Shown: piece after piece, positions 17,642-27,203 of the stretch
How positions within the stretch are numbered: the first letter of the stretch is position 1
Layout of the letters: each line of letters starts with the position of its first letter
Assembly: GCF_036226745.1 (NCBI RefSeq)
Contig: NZ_CP109013.1
Span: 4,526,001-4,590,000 of the forward strand
DNA: 64,000 nucleotides
Direction of reading: 5' to 3'
Origin: Streptomyces sp. NBC_00683
Lineage (GTDB): Bacteria > Actinomycetota > Actinomycetes > Streptomycetales > Streptomycetaceae
Translations under genes and position numbers: made by a program
The notes under the pieces: generated by a model
The model's database searches: none
Told to the model about the DNA's origin: nothing
The model's input: only the letters and a program-made list of their open reading frames with translations

Positions 17642-19297
17642 TCAGTCTTCTCGCCGCTCCGCGTCCTCCTGCAGGTAGGCGGAGATCATGGCGAGGTCGT
17701 CGGCGATGTCCAGCACGCCGTTGACGTCGGTCGTCGGGGTGGAGGCGCCGTTGACGCCCGCGAAGAAGACGTCGAAGCGGCCGTTGCCCTTGTCCAGGTA
17801 GCCCGCGATCGTGATGGCGCCGACGGCCAGGCGGTTGTTGAGGGCGTCGAGACCGACGGCGGCGCCGGTCTTGGCGAACACCTTGCCGCGCGCGGGACAG
17901 TCGGTGCAGTTCTCCGCCAGCAGGCCGTCCACGCCGAGGATGGGCAGCGCGTTCCGGAAGACCTCGGCCTCGGGGGTGCGGTGCCAGTACGTCAGGAGCT
18001 GCACCACGGCCGTGGGCGTGGTCCGGTCGACGGGGTTGCCGCCCCGGCCGTCGAGGAGCTGGATCTGTTTGCGGTCGACGCCCGCGCGGTCCAGGAAGTC
18101 GGCCAGCACCGGGAAGCCGTCCATGCAGTCCTGGCTGCCCTTCGCGACGGCCATCAGGCAGATCGCGAGGTTCCCGCCCAGGTTGTGGCTGACCTTGAAG
18201 ATGAGTTTGGCGTACTGGGAGTAGGGCGGGGAGGTGTACTGGGCGACGCGCGGCCGCCCCTCGTACCCGTCGGGCAGCCGGCCCACCGGGTTGGCTCCCG
18301 TCGGGTCGGCGGTGACCCTCACCCCGGCCCGTCCGAGCGCCTCGATCAGCGCGGTGCGTCCGAAGGCCGCCGGGTCGGTGATGGGGGAGACCTTCAGCGC
18401 GGGTTCGGAGTCGGCCGCGATCGTGCCGGACAGCTTGATCCGGGTGCCGTTCTCGGAGGTCGTCACCTCGATGTCCGTCGGCTGCCCGGCTGCCACGGTC
18501 CTCACCGTCGATGTGACCCGGTACGGGGCGACCTTCGGCCGCCAGTCCAGCCGGGCGGGCGCGCCGGGGCGCGCGCCGGGGGTGGACAGCAGGTCGATGA
18601 GGTTGTCGTTGATGATCAGCGGCGTCGGGACGGGGATGAAGACCGGCTCGGGCTGGAAGAGCCGGTTGTCGACGACCACGTTCCCGTTGACGCGGGTGAT
18701 GCCGGAGCGCCGTACCTGCTGGGCGATCCGGTTGATCCCGGCGAGCGGGTTCTCCGGGGTGAGCGTGGCGCCGGGGAAGTCATTGGCGTACGTGTGGTCG
18801 AGGTCGGTGTAGTCGACCGTGCCGTCGGGGCGGGTCCTGCCGCCCATGGTCAGGTCGCCCTGGGCGACGAGGTCGAGATCGCCGTTCAGCGTGCTGCCTC
18901 GGCGATCGCCGACCGCGTAGACCGGTGTCCTGAAGCGGTGGTCGCCGCCGAGGGTGTCCCACGCCCCGGAGGTGCCGAACAGCTTGGCCACCGACCCGGG
19001 GATGAAGAGCTGGTCGGCGAGCCGGCTGTGGACGACCTGCCCGCTGTCCGGGTCCTGCTGGAGAAGGCCCCACCGGGCGTTGGGGTAGTCCGGCTTCTCC
19101 ATGATCTCCGTGATCCGCGGGTCGAGCCGGTCGGAACCGTCGTCGTCGGGCGACGAGGCCGCCTGTGCTGCCGCGCTCGACGTCAGGGCCAGGAGCAGCA
19201 GGGCACAGCATCCGGCGACCACGCGACGCCTAAAAGATCCGGAATTCTCTGCTCGCACCGCACCACGCACCGTTCGTCTCGGCAGTTTCCTGTCCAT
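17642..19297 (-). CDS. dacB: D-alanyl-D-alanine carboxypeptidase/endopeptidase, PBP4 (S13)
   Basis: 551-residue penicillin-binding protein that trims or cleaves D-Ala-containing peptide crosslinks in peptidoglycan. The N-terminus is a signal peptide or anchor (VVAGCCALLLLALTSSAAAQA). All three active-site motifs of family S13 are present: SVAK (Ser102, Lys105), SHN in FKVSHNLGGN, and KTG in FAKTGAAVG. The long insert between the first two motifs is the S13 hallmark. ATG 19297 (MDRKLPRR) is preferred because 25 residues of the longer frame look non-coding. Divergent from a small membrane-protein gene. Confidence 0.93.
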   Translation of the reverse strand: MDRKLPRRTVRGAVRAENSGSFRRRVVAGCCALLLLALTSSAAAQAASSPDDDGSDRLDPRITEIMEKPDYPNARWGLLQQDPDSGQVVHSRLADQLFIPGSVAKLFGTSGAWDTLGGDHRFRTPVYAVGDRRGSTLNGDLDLVAQGDLTMGGRTRPDGTVDYTDLDHTYANDFPGATLTPENPLAGINRIAQQVRRSGITRVNGNVVVDNRLFQPEPVFIPVPTPLIINDNLIDLLSTPGARPGAPARLDWRPKVAPYRVTSTVRTVAAGQPTDIEVTTSENGTRIKLSGTIAADSEPALKVSPITDPAAFGRTALIEALGRAGVRVTADPTGANPVGRLPDGYEGRPRVAQYTSPPYSQYAKLIFKVSHNLGGNLAICLMAVAKGSQDCMDGFPVLADFLDRAGVDRKQIQLLDGRGGNPVDRTTPTAVVQLLTYWHRTPEAEVFRNALPILGVDGLLAENCTDCPARGKVFAKTGAAVGLDALNNRLAVGAITIAGYLDKGNGRFDVFFAGVNGASTPTTDVNGVLDIADDLAMISAYLQEDAERRED

Positions 19298-19530
19298 GGG
19301 CTCAGGTATGGCCCCCGACGAGTGCCGGACACGGGCGGCGCGAACGGTAGTCACCCGAACGGAACGGCGCATTCGTCGAAATGCGCAGCGAACGCCCGGC
19401 CGGGGCAGCCGGTCGGCACGGCCGCGGCCGGTTCCGCGCGGACGACGGGACGCCCTGCCCGTCCCGGCGACCTGTGCGGTGGCTCGAGCCGCACACGGGA
19501 TATTTGCACACGAAAGGCTAGGGTCGCCGG

Positions 19531-20367
19531 GTGAGCCGAATCGCGAGGAACGCCGAGGGCGCGGGGCCGTTCACGACCCGGTTGACCTGGAGCCTGAGCG
19601 ATGGAGGCACCGCGGTCTGGGAGTCGCGCCCGGCACGCAAGCGCGGCCTGCTCACCGTGCGGGCCGCAGGCGAGTCGAAGTCCCACTCCCGAAGAGCGGA
19701 CAGCGGATCGGTCGCCCGTCTGGGCAGGCTGAATGCCATTGCGGCGGGTGCGTTCACGGTCGGTGGGTGCCTGTTCGCCTCGGGGGCCGCGGTGGGTCAG
19801 TTCGGCACGGGCGGCCTGACGGGTGCCTGGATCTACTTCGCCGGCGGCCTGTTCTTCAACACGGGCGGCTACGTGTCACTTCTCCAGGCGGTCAACGCTC
19901 CCCGCCAGGACGGCGGAACCGGGGCGCTTGCCGCACGGCGCTGGAGATGGTGGAGCTACGAGCCCGGCCGGATCGACTGGCTCAGTACCTTCCTGCTGTT
20001 CGCGGGAACGCTCGTGTTCGGGATCAACCTGCTGAGTTCCCTGCTGCAGGGGCTCTCGGTGCAGCAGGTGAACAGGCTGGTCTGGGCCCCGGACATGGTC
20101 GGGTGCATCCTGTTCCTCGTCTCGGGGCACCTTGCCCTGGCCGAGGTCTGCCACGGCCGACCGGGCATCCGTGCGCACGACCTCGGCTGGTGGATCGTCG
20201 CGGTCAACCAACTCGGATCCGCGCTCTTCCTGGTAGCGGCACTGGCGGACTTCACCCGCCCCGCGACGGGAAGCGTCGTGAACCTCGACATCGCCAACTG
20301 GGGCACCCTCACGGGAGCACTCTGCTTCGCCGTCGGAGGGGTGCTCCAGTTCTTCGAGCGCCCCTGA
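19531..20367 (+). CDS. Hypothetical integral membrane protein, seven-helix type
   Basis: 278 residues. A soluble N-terminal ~70 residues (RLTWSLSDGGTAVWESRPARKR) precede about seven hydrophobic helices, including LGRLNAIAAGAFTVGGCLFA, WIYFAGGLFFNTGGYVSLLQ, LSTFLLFAGTLVFGINLLSS, MVGCILFLVSGHLALAEV and TLTGALCFAVGGVLQFFE. The pairwise repeat of F-x-x-G and N-x-G-G-Y patterns hints at a YrhK-like duplicated fold, but I cannot name the family with confidence. GTG at 19531 starts 12 bp past a tAGGGT-rich sequence. Confidence 0.75.
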   Translation: MSRIARNAEGAGPFTTRLTWSLSDGGTAVWESRPARKRGLLTVRAAGESKSHSRRADSGSVARLGRLNAIAAGAFTVGGCLFASGAAVGQFGTGGLTGAWIYFAGGLFFNTGGYVSLLQAVNAPRQDGGTGALAARRWRWWSYEPGRIDWLSTFLLFAGTLVFGINLLSSLLQGLSVQQVNRLVWAPDMVGCILFLVSGHLALAEVCHGRPGIRAHDLGWWIVAVNQLGSALFLVAALADFTRPATGSVVNLDIANWGTLTGALCFAVGGVLQFFERP

Positions 20368-20400
20368 TCTCCGACGCGCGGACCGCCCTCCCGCCACGCC

Positions 20401-21624
20401 TCACCACGCCTCCGTGTCATCGGCCTCCTCCTGCGCGGGCGCCGGCCGTGCCTTCGCACCGGCCTTCGACCGCATCCGCATCGCGAGCAGCGGAAGGACG
20501 AGTACGGAGATCATCCCTGCGCCGACCAGCGACGCCGCCTCGTCCGAGCCGAGGAGGTCCTGATCGACGCCGATGGTCGTGATGGCGACGACCAGCGGCA
20601 GGCATGTCGAGGCGAACAGCGAAAGGGCCACCCGGTCCGTACGGCCGAGATCCTTCGGGGCGAACACGTACACCGGGCCGCCGCGCACGAACAGGACCAG
20701 CAGCAGGAAGACCGGGACCAGCAGCAGCGCTTCCGGGTCGTGCAGCAGGGCGTCCAGGTCGAACTCGATGCCCGTGACCACGTAGAACAGGGGCACGAGG
20801 AAGCCGAAGCCCATCGCCTCCACCTTGCCGAGCACCTCCCCGCTGCTCGCGGGAGCCGCACGGTGCAGTACGAGACGGGTGAGGACGCCGGCCGCGAAGG
20901 CGCCCAGCAGCACGTCGAGGCCGAAGACCTCGGCGAGGCCCAGCATGCAGGCGAGCAGCAGCATGACGAACCGGACCGCGAACTGGCCGCTGCTGTGCAG
21001 GGTCCGTTCGGTCAGCCGGGCGAACCAGGCAGGCCGGGGACGCAGCGCCCAGAACACGGCGACGGCCGTGATCGCCCCGAACGCGGCCAGCAGGGCCGCC
21101 GACTCGGCCGGCCGGCGTCCGCTGAGCAGCAGCGCCACGGCGACGACGGGGCCGAACTCGCCGACCGCCCCGAACGCCGACATCACCGTTCCGAACCGGC
21201 CGCGGAGCTCCCCGCTGTCCCGCAGCATCGGCAGGACGGTGCCGAGTGCCGTGCTGGTGAGCGCGGTGCCGATGACGAACGCCTCGAAGATGTCACCGCC
21301 GCTGATGAGGACGGCCAGTCCGATGCCGAGGGCGAGGGAGACCAGCCAGGACCACATGGAACGGCGCAGGGTGTCGCCCCGGACGGCCGCGAAGTCGATC
21401 TCGTACCCGGCGAGGAAGATCAGCATGGCGAGACCGAGGTCGGCGAGCGTGTCGACGACGTCGTCGGGGTGGGCCCAGCCCAGGACATCGGGGCCCATGA
21501 GGATGCCGAGGGTGATCTCGAAGATGACCAGGGGAACGCGGATCCGCCGGCCCGTGGCGTGTACGAGGACGGGTGCCAGGACGGCGGCTGCCATGATCAG
21601 GACGAGTGTGCCCGGGTGGGTCAT
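20401..21624 (-). CDS. Cation:proton antiporter, CPA2 (KefB/NhaS-like)
   Basis: 407-residue membrane exchanger with 11-13 hydrophobic segments. Family features are GRRIRVPLVIFEITLGILMG in helices 1-2, the Asp-containing LIFLAGYEIDF, and GALTSTALG-like packing in IGTALTSTALGTVLP; the ion-binding region around AFGAVGEFGPVVAVALL matches CPA2. There is no C-terminal RCK/TrkA-N domain, only a charged tail, so it is not a gated KefB. It should exchange K+ or Na+ for H+. ATG 21624 (MTHPGTLVLIMAAAVLAP) starts the first membrane helix. Confidence 0.9.
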   Translation of the reverse strand: MTHPGTLVLIMAAAVLAPVLVHATGRRIRVPLVIFEITLGILMGPDVLGWAHPDDVVDTLADLGLAMLIFLAGYEIDFAAVRGDTLRRSMWSWLVSLALGIGLAVLISGGDIFEAFVIGTALTSTALGTVLPMLRDSGELRGRFGTVMSAFGAVGEFGPVVAVALLLSGRRPAESAALLAAFGAITAVAVFWALRPRPAWFARLTERTLHSSGQFAVRFVMLLLACMLGLAEVFGLDVLLGAFAAGVLTRLVLHRAAPASSGEVLGKVEAMGFGFLVPLFYVVTGIEFDLDALLHDPEALLLVPVFLLLVLFVRGGPVYVFAPKDLGRTDRVALSLFASTCLPLVVAITTIGVDQDLLGSDEAASLVGAGMISVLVLPLLAMRMRSKAGAKARPAPAQEEADDTEAW

Positions 21625-21811
21625 GACGCGCCGCCGTGTCGCGGGCTCACGGCGTGACGACGGCGAAGCCGGGGGACATCGTCTCTCCCTTGTCCACGGT
21701 GTGCGGAAACCGTCGGCGCACCGGTCGCGCACGCCTCCTGCCACTCTTGCTCGCGTGGCAGGAGGGGACTACCGGATGTAGGCCGTCAGGGGGAACGAAG
21801 CGCGCGGACCG

Positions 21812-22378
21812 TCACACGCGCGGGGTGTGCTCGTCGAGGATGGCCCGCAGCCGGTCGACGCCCCCGGACTCCTGCACGGCCCGCTTGGGCAGGACATCCA
21901 GGCACATGATGTTGGGGTCCCGGCTGAGCAGGACGAAGTGGCCGGCCGTCTCCCGGTAGCCCTGGAAGAGGGACCACTTCTGGACCAGTGTGCTGTGGTC
22001 GTTGCGGCAGGTGATCCCGTCCGGGGACACCGTGGCGCGGTACTCGCCCTGCCATCCGACGAGCCGCTGCACGTGGGCGGCCTGCAGCCGCGGGTACCCC
22101 CACACGACCAGGAGGACGAACAGGAACAGAACCGTCGAGACCACGTCGATACTCCCGCGGCCAACAGCGGAGAGCAGCCACTGCCCTGCCCACAGCGCGA
22201 GGAAGACCCAGCGCAGAATCAGCCCGGTCCGCTTGATCCGCTCGCGGACCCGCAGGCCGACCAGTGTGTCGGCAGCCTGTGGCAGGTACGCCAACTGGAC
22301 CGCGGTCCGTCCTTCCGTCACACCGTCAGAGGCTCCCGTGCTGTTGTCGGTTCCTTCGGTGCTGCCACCCTCGGCCAT
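21812..22378 (-). CDS. YcxB-like membrane protein
   Basis: 188 residues. After a Thr/Gly-rich tail, two adjacent hydrophobic helices (LILRWVFLALWAGQWLLSA and VVSTVLFLFVLLVVWGYPRL) are followed by a beta domain with YRATVSPDGITCRNDHSTLV and HFVLLSRDPNIMCLDVLPKR, the pattern of the YcxB C-terminal domain (a PH-like fold). Function unknown. Lies 188 bp upstream, in the direction of transcription, of the antiporter; co-transcription is possible but not evident. Confidence 0.82.
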   Translation of the reverse strand: MAEGGSTEGTDNSTGASDGVTEGRTAVQLAYLPQAADTLVGLRVRERIKRTGLILRWVFLALWAGQWLLSAVGRGSIDVVSTVLFLFVLLVVWGYPRLQAAHVQRLVGWQGEYRATVSPDGITCRNDHSTLVQKWSLFQGYRETAGHFVLLSRDPNIMCLDVLPKRAVQESGGVDRLRAILDEHTPRV

Positions 22379-22482
22379 GATTCCTCCCCCGTACGAAGAC
22401 CCGCGGATACTACCGTCCGACCGGTGGCGCTCCGGCCTCCGGCGGACAGGGCGGGCCCGGCCGGGCCGGGCCCGCCGCGGGG

Positions 22483-23403
22483 TCAGGACCTGACGAGAGT
22501 GATGTCGGTGCTCTGGAAGGCGGAGACGCTCACCGGGTAGTCACGGTCGTCCGCCCTGGCCAGTCCCCGGAGCACGGCGGCGCCCGGCTGGAAGGAGGCG
22601 GTGGGGTCGATGTTGCTGGGGAAGGACGTGGTCCACGGGACCGGGGCGCCGGGCTCGCAGACGACGATCAGGCCCTCGTGGGAGCCGGTCGCCGTCGCAC
22701 GCTTCTGTGTCTGGTAGGCGCTGACGTTGATGCTGATGCGGGCCGGCTTGTTGCAGGTGGCCGTGCCGCCGACGGTGATCTCACCGGTGCGGGTGGCCAC
22801 GGTGCCCGTGGTGTCCAGTTGTACGCCGATGGCGAGTTCCGCGGGCGGCTCGGGCATACGGGCATGGAGCTCACCGCGCACGGGCAGGGTGGATCCGCTG
22901 CAGTACCGCTCGAACGTGGCGTCGACCTCACGGATGTAGCCGTGGGGACCGTAGACGATGTGCGAGACGGTGAAGGAGCCGGTGCCGCTCTCGCAGTACC
23001 TGTCGGTCACGCTGAACTGCAGCTTGGGGTCCTCCGGTTGGGCCTCGGGCCAACTGAGGGCGTTGGAATAGGTCGTGCCGGCGGTCAGCTTCTGGCCGTA
23101 CGGCGCTTCCATGGACAGGGCCCAGCGCTCGCCCTCGGGCGTGACGACCGTGGCGCCCACCGCGGACTCCGAGGTCGGCCCGGAGATGTCGAACATCTCC
23201 GTCGTCTCCGGGGTGTAGGAGTAGGACTGTCCGCCGGAAATGTACTCTCCCGGCTCGCCGCTGAAGCTGAGCGATCCCGTCACCGCTTCATGGGCCTGCG
23301 CCGTGCCTGCAAGAGGGGCCACCGTCGCCGCCAGTGCGAAAGCCGCTGTGAGTACGGTCGCCGCGCGGGCAACGCTACGACCCAGCGCGCTGCTTCTCAT
23401 CAT
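22483..23403 (-). CDS. Secreted hypothetical protein
   Basis: About 306 residues with a classical signal peptide (SSALGRSVARAATVLTAAFA, cleavage near GTAQA-HEA). The mature part is beta-rich and Thr/Ser-rich with several possible disulphide cysteines (RYCESG, RYCSG, ATCNKP, VVCEPG), fitting an extracellular immunoglobulin-like fold; no catalytic motif was found. Two adjacent ATG codons (23403 and 23400) follow GAGGGAGC, either could start translation. Function unknown. Confidence 0.82.
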   Translation of the reverse strand: MMRSSALGRSVARAATVLTAAFALAATVAPLAGTAQAHEAVTGSLSFSGEPGEYISGGQSYSYTPETTEMFDISGPTSESAVGATVVTPEGERWALSMEAPYGQKLTAGTTYSNALSWPEAQPEDPKLQFSVTDRYCESGTGSFTVSHIVYGPHGYIREVDATFERYCSGSTLPVRGELHARMPEPPAELAIGVQLDTTGTVATRTGEITVGGTATCNKPARISINVSAYQTQKRATATGSHEGLIVVCEPGAPVPWTTSFPSNIDPTASFQPGAAVLRGLARADDRDYPVSVSAFQSTDITLVRS

Positions 23404-23599
23404 GATGCTCCCTCGTAGGAACCCGCCACATGGGCGGACTGCCATACCCAGCGCATCCCACCTGCGAAACGTCACCGGCAGGACCGCCAACCCAAGGACC
23501 TGCTGCGGTCGCTGACGTCCCACCAGTGACGCTTCTTCACCTCCGGACGCAGAGATGGAGGGGGCAGGTACAACGGGGTGCCGGTACGGAGAGGGAAGT

Positions 23600-24199
23600 G
23601 TGGGGGCGTACGACGCGGAGCTCGGCGCTGCTGTCGAGCGAGCTCAGCAGGGGGACGACGAAGGGTTCGCTATCGCGTATCGGCTGGTGCAGCCGGGGCT
23701 GATCGGCTACGTCCGGGGACTGGTCGGCGACGACGCCGAGGACGTGGCCTCCGACGCCTGGCTGGAGATCTCACGCGACCTGGGCCGCTTCCGCGGCGAC
23801 GGTGCGGGTTTCCGGGGGTGGACGGCGACGATCGCGCGGCACCGTGCTCTGGACCATCTGCGCAGGCAGAAACGGCGACCGCGCACCTCAGTCCTGGAAC
23901 AGGACATGCTGGAGATGCCGGGCGGGCACGACACCGCTGCCGCGGCCCTGGAGAAGCTCTCCACGGAGCAGGCTCTCGAACTGATCGGCAGCCTGCCGCG
24001 CGAGCAGGCGGAGGCCGTACTGCTGCGCGTGGTCGTCGGGCTCGACGGGCCGGCGAGCGCGCGGGTGCTGGGCAAGCGGGCCGGGGCCGTTCGCACCGCG
24101 GCATACCGGGGACTGAAGGGACTGGCGGAGCACCTCACAAGGGCCGGAGCAGGTGGTGTGACGCCTGGGGTCCGGCGCACGCTGAAGGATGAGACATGA
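23600..24199 (+). CDS. ECF-type RNA polymerase sigma factor
   Basis: 199 residues. Region 2 is clear (DDAEDVASDAWLEISRDLGR, then FRGWTATIARHRALDHLRRQ, the -10 recognition helix), and region 4 follows (LPREQAEAVLLRVVVGLDGP and AGAVRTAAYRGLKGLAEHL). It directs core polymerase to an alternative regulon. GTG 23600 preceded by GAGAGGGAAGT is the better start; ATG 23555 would add a Cys/Gly-rich lead. It overlaps the next gene by 4 bp, so the two are translationally coupled as sigma/anti-sigma pairs usually are. Confidence 0.88.
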   Translation: MGAYDAELGAAVERAQQGDDEGFAIAYRLVQPGLIGYVRGLVGDDAEDVASDAWLEISRDLGRFRGDGAGFRGWTATIARHRALDHLRRQKRRPRTSVLEQDMLEMPGGHDTAAAALEKLSTEQALELIGSLPREQAEAVLLRVVVGLDGPASARVLGKRAGAVRTAAYRGLKGLAEHLTRAGAGGVTPGVRRTLKDET

Positions 24200-24936
24200 A
24201 CCCCGAACGGGAAGATCCCCGGCCTCCGGAGCTGGAGGCGCTCCTCGACGCGGCGAGCCGCCCCGGCGGCCTCGGCCCGGCCGCTGAGGAGAAGGCGCTC
24301 CGTGCGTTCCGCACGGCACGTGAGAACGGCGTGCACGCGTCGCCGCTGCGGTGGCGGCGCCGACGGGACGACTGGCGGCCCGCCGACGAGCGTCGCCGGT
24401 CGCGGTCGCTGAAGGTGCTGCTGGCGGGTGTTGTCACAGCGGTGGCGCTGGGCGGGGTCGCGGTGGCGGTGGAGGAGGGGGCCGTCCCGTTGCCGTTCGG
24501 CGGCGGCGCGGAGCCGAAGCCGGGGCAGAACGCGCCCACCGTACCCGGCTCGGGTGAGGCATCGGCTGATGAGGGGAGCGGGTGGCAGGCACCGCAGCGT
24601 CCGCCGAGGTCCTTCCCGTCGACCGCCCCGCAGGAGCCCCCGAGGGAACGCCCGGGCACGGCGCAGGACACCGCCGCGCACTGCCGCGTCCACCTGGCGG
24701 CAGCACAGGGACGGGGCAGGGCACCCGGGGACGCGGCGACCACCCGGCTCGAGGAGGCGGCCGGCAGCCGGAAGGCCGTACCGGGCTACTGCGAGCGGCT
24801 GCTGGAGGGCGAGCAGCAGGCCGGGACCGGGGCGAAGGCGGCCGAGAGGAGTCCGGCGCATCCCGAGAAGCCGGCGACGAAGGATGTGCAGGCACCGGCC
24901 GGCCCCGGCGCGGCACAGGACTCCGGAGCGGGGTGA
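24196..24936 (+). CDS. Membrane-anchored probable partner of the ECF sigma factor
   Basis: 246 residues. The cytoplasmic N-terminal part (~75 residues) contains a helix (LEALLDAASRPGGLGPAAEE) followed by the Arg-rich RWRRRRDDWRP, then one membrane helix (LKVLLAGVVTAVALGGVAVA) and a Pro/Ala/Gly-rich external half with two Cys (AHCRVHLAAA and GYCERLLEGE). The position, coupling and single-span topology fit a transmembrane anti-sigma factor, but no zinc-binding HxxxCxxC motif is visible, so the role is inferred. Confidence 0.75.
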   Translation: MNPEREDPRPPELEALLDAASRPGGLGPAAEEKALRAFRTARENGVHASPLRWRRRRDDWRPADERRRSRSLKVLLAGVVTAVALGGVAVAVEEGAVPLPFGGGAEPKPGQNAPTVPGSGEASADEGSGWQAPQRPPRSFPSTAPQEPPRERPGTAQDTAAHCRVHLAAAQGRGRAPGDAATTRLEEAAGSRKAVPGYCERLLEGEQQAGTGAKAAERSPAHPEKPATKDVQAPAGPGAAQDSGAG

Positions 24937-24970
24937 CGGGTCGCGGGCCCTGCGTCTGCCGTCTGCCCGG

Positions 24971-26878
24971 TCACGGGGTGACGATCGCGAAGTTCGGGTC
25001 GAACTCGTCGAGGAGCCCCGCGTAGGCGTCGAGGGCGGACGTGTCTCCGTCGAGCGTGATGCGACCGGCCTCCGCGAGCTTCGCCGCGGCAGCCGGCTGC
25101 AGGACAGCGCCGACCACGGCTTCTTTCGGGCCACTGACCGTGACCTGCGGGTTCTTCGAGGCACCGCTTCGCGCGTTGAGCACGCCGTTCTTCACCCACA
25201 TGGTCCAGGTCTCCCCCTTGTCGGTGAACACGAAGTCGATCCGGACATCGGCGTGGGCGGCCTTCTCACCGATCACGTGGACCGCCGCGTAGTCGAAGAG
25301 GATGTCGAACGGCATGGCCAGGACCATGTCCGGGCTCACGGTGGTGAACTGCGCCGGGACGACGCCCTCGCGGAGCTCGCGGGCGGCGGTCAGGAAGATG
25401 TGACGCCACTGCGGGCCCTCGGCCTGGTAGCCCATCTGCTCGTAGGCGTCGGCCTGGAGGTGCCTGGCCTCCTGGTCGTCCGGAGTGGCGAAGACCAGCG
25501 GGTGCAGGACCTCGACCGCCCACCGGTACTCCCCGGCCTCGACCGCGCGCCTGCCCTCGGCCAGCAGGGCGTCCGCGCCGACCAGCCGCACCCACTTCTG
25601 GGAGGACTCGACCGGGGGAAGAGGGTGCAGCGAGACGGGGTCGCCGTCCCACATGCCCAGTTCCTTGGTGAAGACCGCACGCACATCGTGGTGGAGGGTG
25701 CCGTGGTAGTCGCGGTTGAACCACTTGCGCCCCAGTACCTCGGGCAGCTGGACGGCTTCGGCGGCCTCCAGCGGCGTGCAGCCCTTGTTGGCCAGCCTCA
25801 GCGCCTGGTCGTGGATGTACTTGTAGGTGTCGCGCTGGGACTCCAGGAAGGCGACGACCTCGGCGTTGCCCCACACGGGCCAGGTGTGCGGCCCGTAGTG
25901 GACCTCGGCCTCGTCGCCCCAGCGCTCCAGGGTCTCGTCCAGGTAGCGGGCGAAGTTGCGGGCGTCGCGGGTGCGGGCGCCGCGCAGCGTCTGGATGTTG
26001 TGCAGGGAGTGGTTGGCGTTCTCCGCGCAGGTCAGGGCCTTCAGCTCGGGGATCCAGATGTGCATCTCCTCCGGCGCCTCGGTGTCCGGTGCGTAGAGGA
26101 ACTCGAAGGTGAGGCCCGAGATCACCCGCTGCTGCCCGGTCTCGGTGATCGGGTCGGTCGGGGAGATGTACGTGATGGTCTTGGCCCCAGGGGCGGCCAC
26201 CGCGATGCCGCACGAGCACACCTGGTGCGGGTCGAAGTCCAGGAGCGCCCCGAAGGCGTAGCTCGCCCTGCGGGTCATCGCGTTGCCGGCGACGATGTTC
26301 TCCCCGATCGCGAACCTGTCGAACGAGGCGATGGTGCCCGGCGCGATGATCGGCACTTTCCCGGATACGACGTCCGCCTCGTCCACGATGCCCTTGACCC
26401 CGCCGTAGTGATCGACGTGTGTGTGGGTGTAGATCACGGCCGCGACCGGCTTGTCGGCGACATGCTCGCGGAACAGCGCCATGCCCGCACGCGCCGCCTC
26501 CACGGAGGTCATGCAGTCGATGACGATCAGCCCGTCGTCGCCCTCGACGACGGTGAGGTTCCCGGTGTCGGTGTTGCGGACCTGGTAGAGCCGGTCGACG
26601 ACCCGGTAGAGCCCGGGCTCACGGATGACCTGGGACTGCCGCCACAGACTCGGGTTGACCGTCGGAGGCGCCGGGGCGTCACCGGCCAGGAACGCCGTGC
26701 TCGCCGCGTCGTAGAGGACCGAGCCGTCCTCGCGGTGGACCTTCCCGTCCGGGATCGGCGCGACCAGGCCCCGGCGGGCGGTCTCGAAGTCCTCACGGTC
26801 GTCGAGCGCGTAGAGGGACGCGGCGTTCCGGTTCGCCGCCACGGTGGCCGGACTGGCTTCCTTCGGGGCGTACGGCAT
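24971..26878 (-). CDS. Alkylsulfatase, MBL-fold (SdsA1-like)
   Basis: 635 residues. Three-part layout of class III alkylsulfatases: an N-terminal metallo-beta-lactamase domain with the binuclear zinc motif THTHVDHYGG (about residue 155), a central all-alpha dimerisation domain (GCTPLEAAEAVQLPEVL, then WAVEVLHPLVFATPDDQEAR) and a C-terminal SCP2-like lipid-binding domain (VDGETW-like TDKGETWTMWVKNGVLN). Family members hydrolyse primary alkyl sulfates such as dodecyl sulfate, giving alcohol and sulfate. No signal peptide, so it is intracellular here. ATG 26878 follows CGGAGGAACG. Unlike the sulfatase at 30.4 kb it needs no formylglycine. Confidence 0.92.
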   Translation of the reverse strand: MPYAPKEASPATVAANRNAASLYALDDREDFETARRGLVAPIPDGKVHREDGSVLYDAASTAFLAGDAPAPPTVNPSLWRQSQVIREPGLYRVVDRLYQVRNTDTGNLTVVEGDDGLIVIDCMTSVEAARAGMALFREHVADKPVAAVIYTHTHVDHYGGVKGIVDEADVVSGKVPIIAPGTIASFDRFAIGENIVAGNAMTRRASYAFGALLDFDPHQVCSCGIAVAAPGAKTITYISPTDPITETGQQRVISGLTFEFLYAPDTEAPEEMHIWIPELKALTCAENANHSLHNIQTLRGARTRDARNFARYLDETLERWGDEAEVHYGPHTWPVWGNAEVVAFLESQRDTYKYIHDQALRLANKGCTPLEAAEAVQLPEVLGRKWFNRDYHGTLHHDVRAVFTKELGMWDGDPVSLHPLPPVESSQKWVRLVGADALLAEGRRAVEAGEYRWAVEVLHPLVFATPDDQEARHLQADAYEQMGYQAEGPQWRHIFLTAARELREGVVPAQFTTVSPDMVLAMPFDILFDYAAVHVIGEKAAHADVRIDFVFTDKGETWTMWVKNGVLNARSGASKNPQVTVSGPKEAVVGAVLQPAAAAKLAEAGRITLDGDTSALDAYAGLLDEFDPNFAIVTP

Positions 26879-27203
26879 CGTTCCTCCGGTCGCTGTCACA
26901 AGGGGCCGTCCGAGGGCGCGGGCTTGTCCTCCCGGAGAACCTCACACGCGGCGCGGTACCCCGCAACACGAGCGCTCGGCGCGGCCCGGTCGCGGCGACA
27001 CGTTCCGCGCGAGGCCCGCCGCCCGACGCCCGCCCCCGAAGCCCGGCCGGGACGTTGCACTCCTCATCTGTCGCGGAATCCCTGTCTTTGTCGCCGGCTC
27101 CCGGTGGATTCGTCCTCGGTCGGTAACAGAGGCAGCTTGTACGGGCGTTCGTATGTCTTCATGGGCGCACGGCATCGGCGGAGACAACAGAGGGCGGGCG
27201 GAC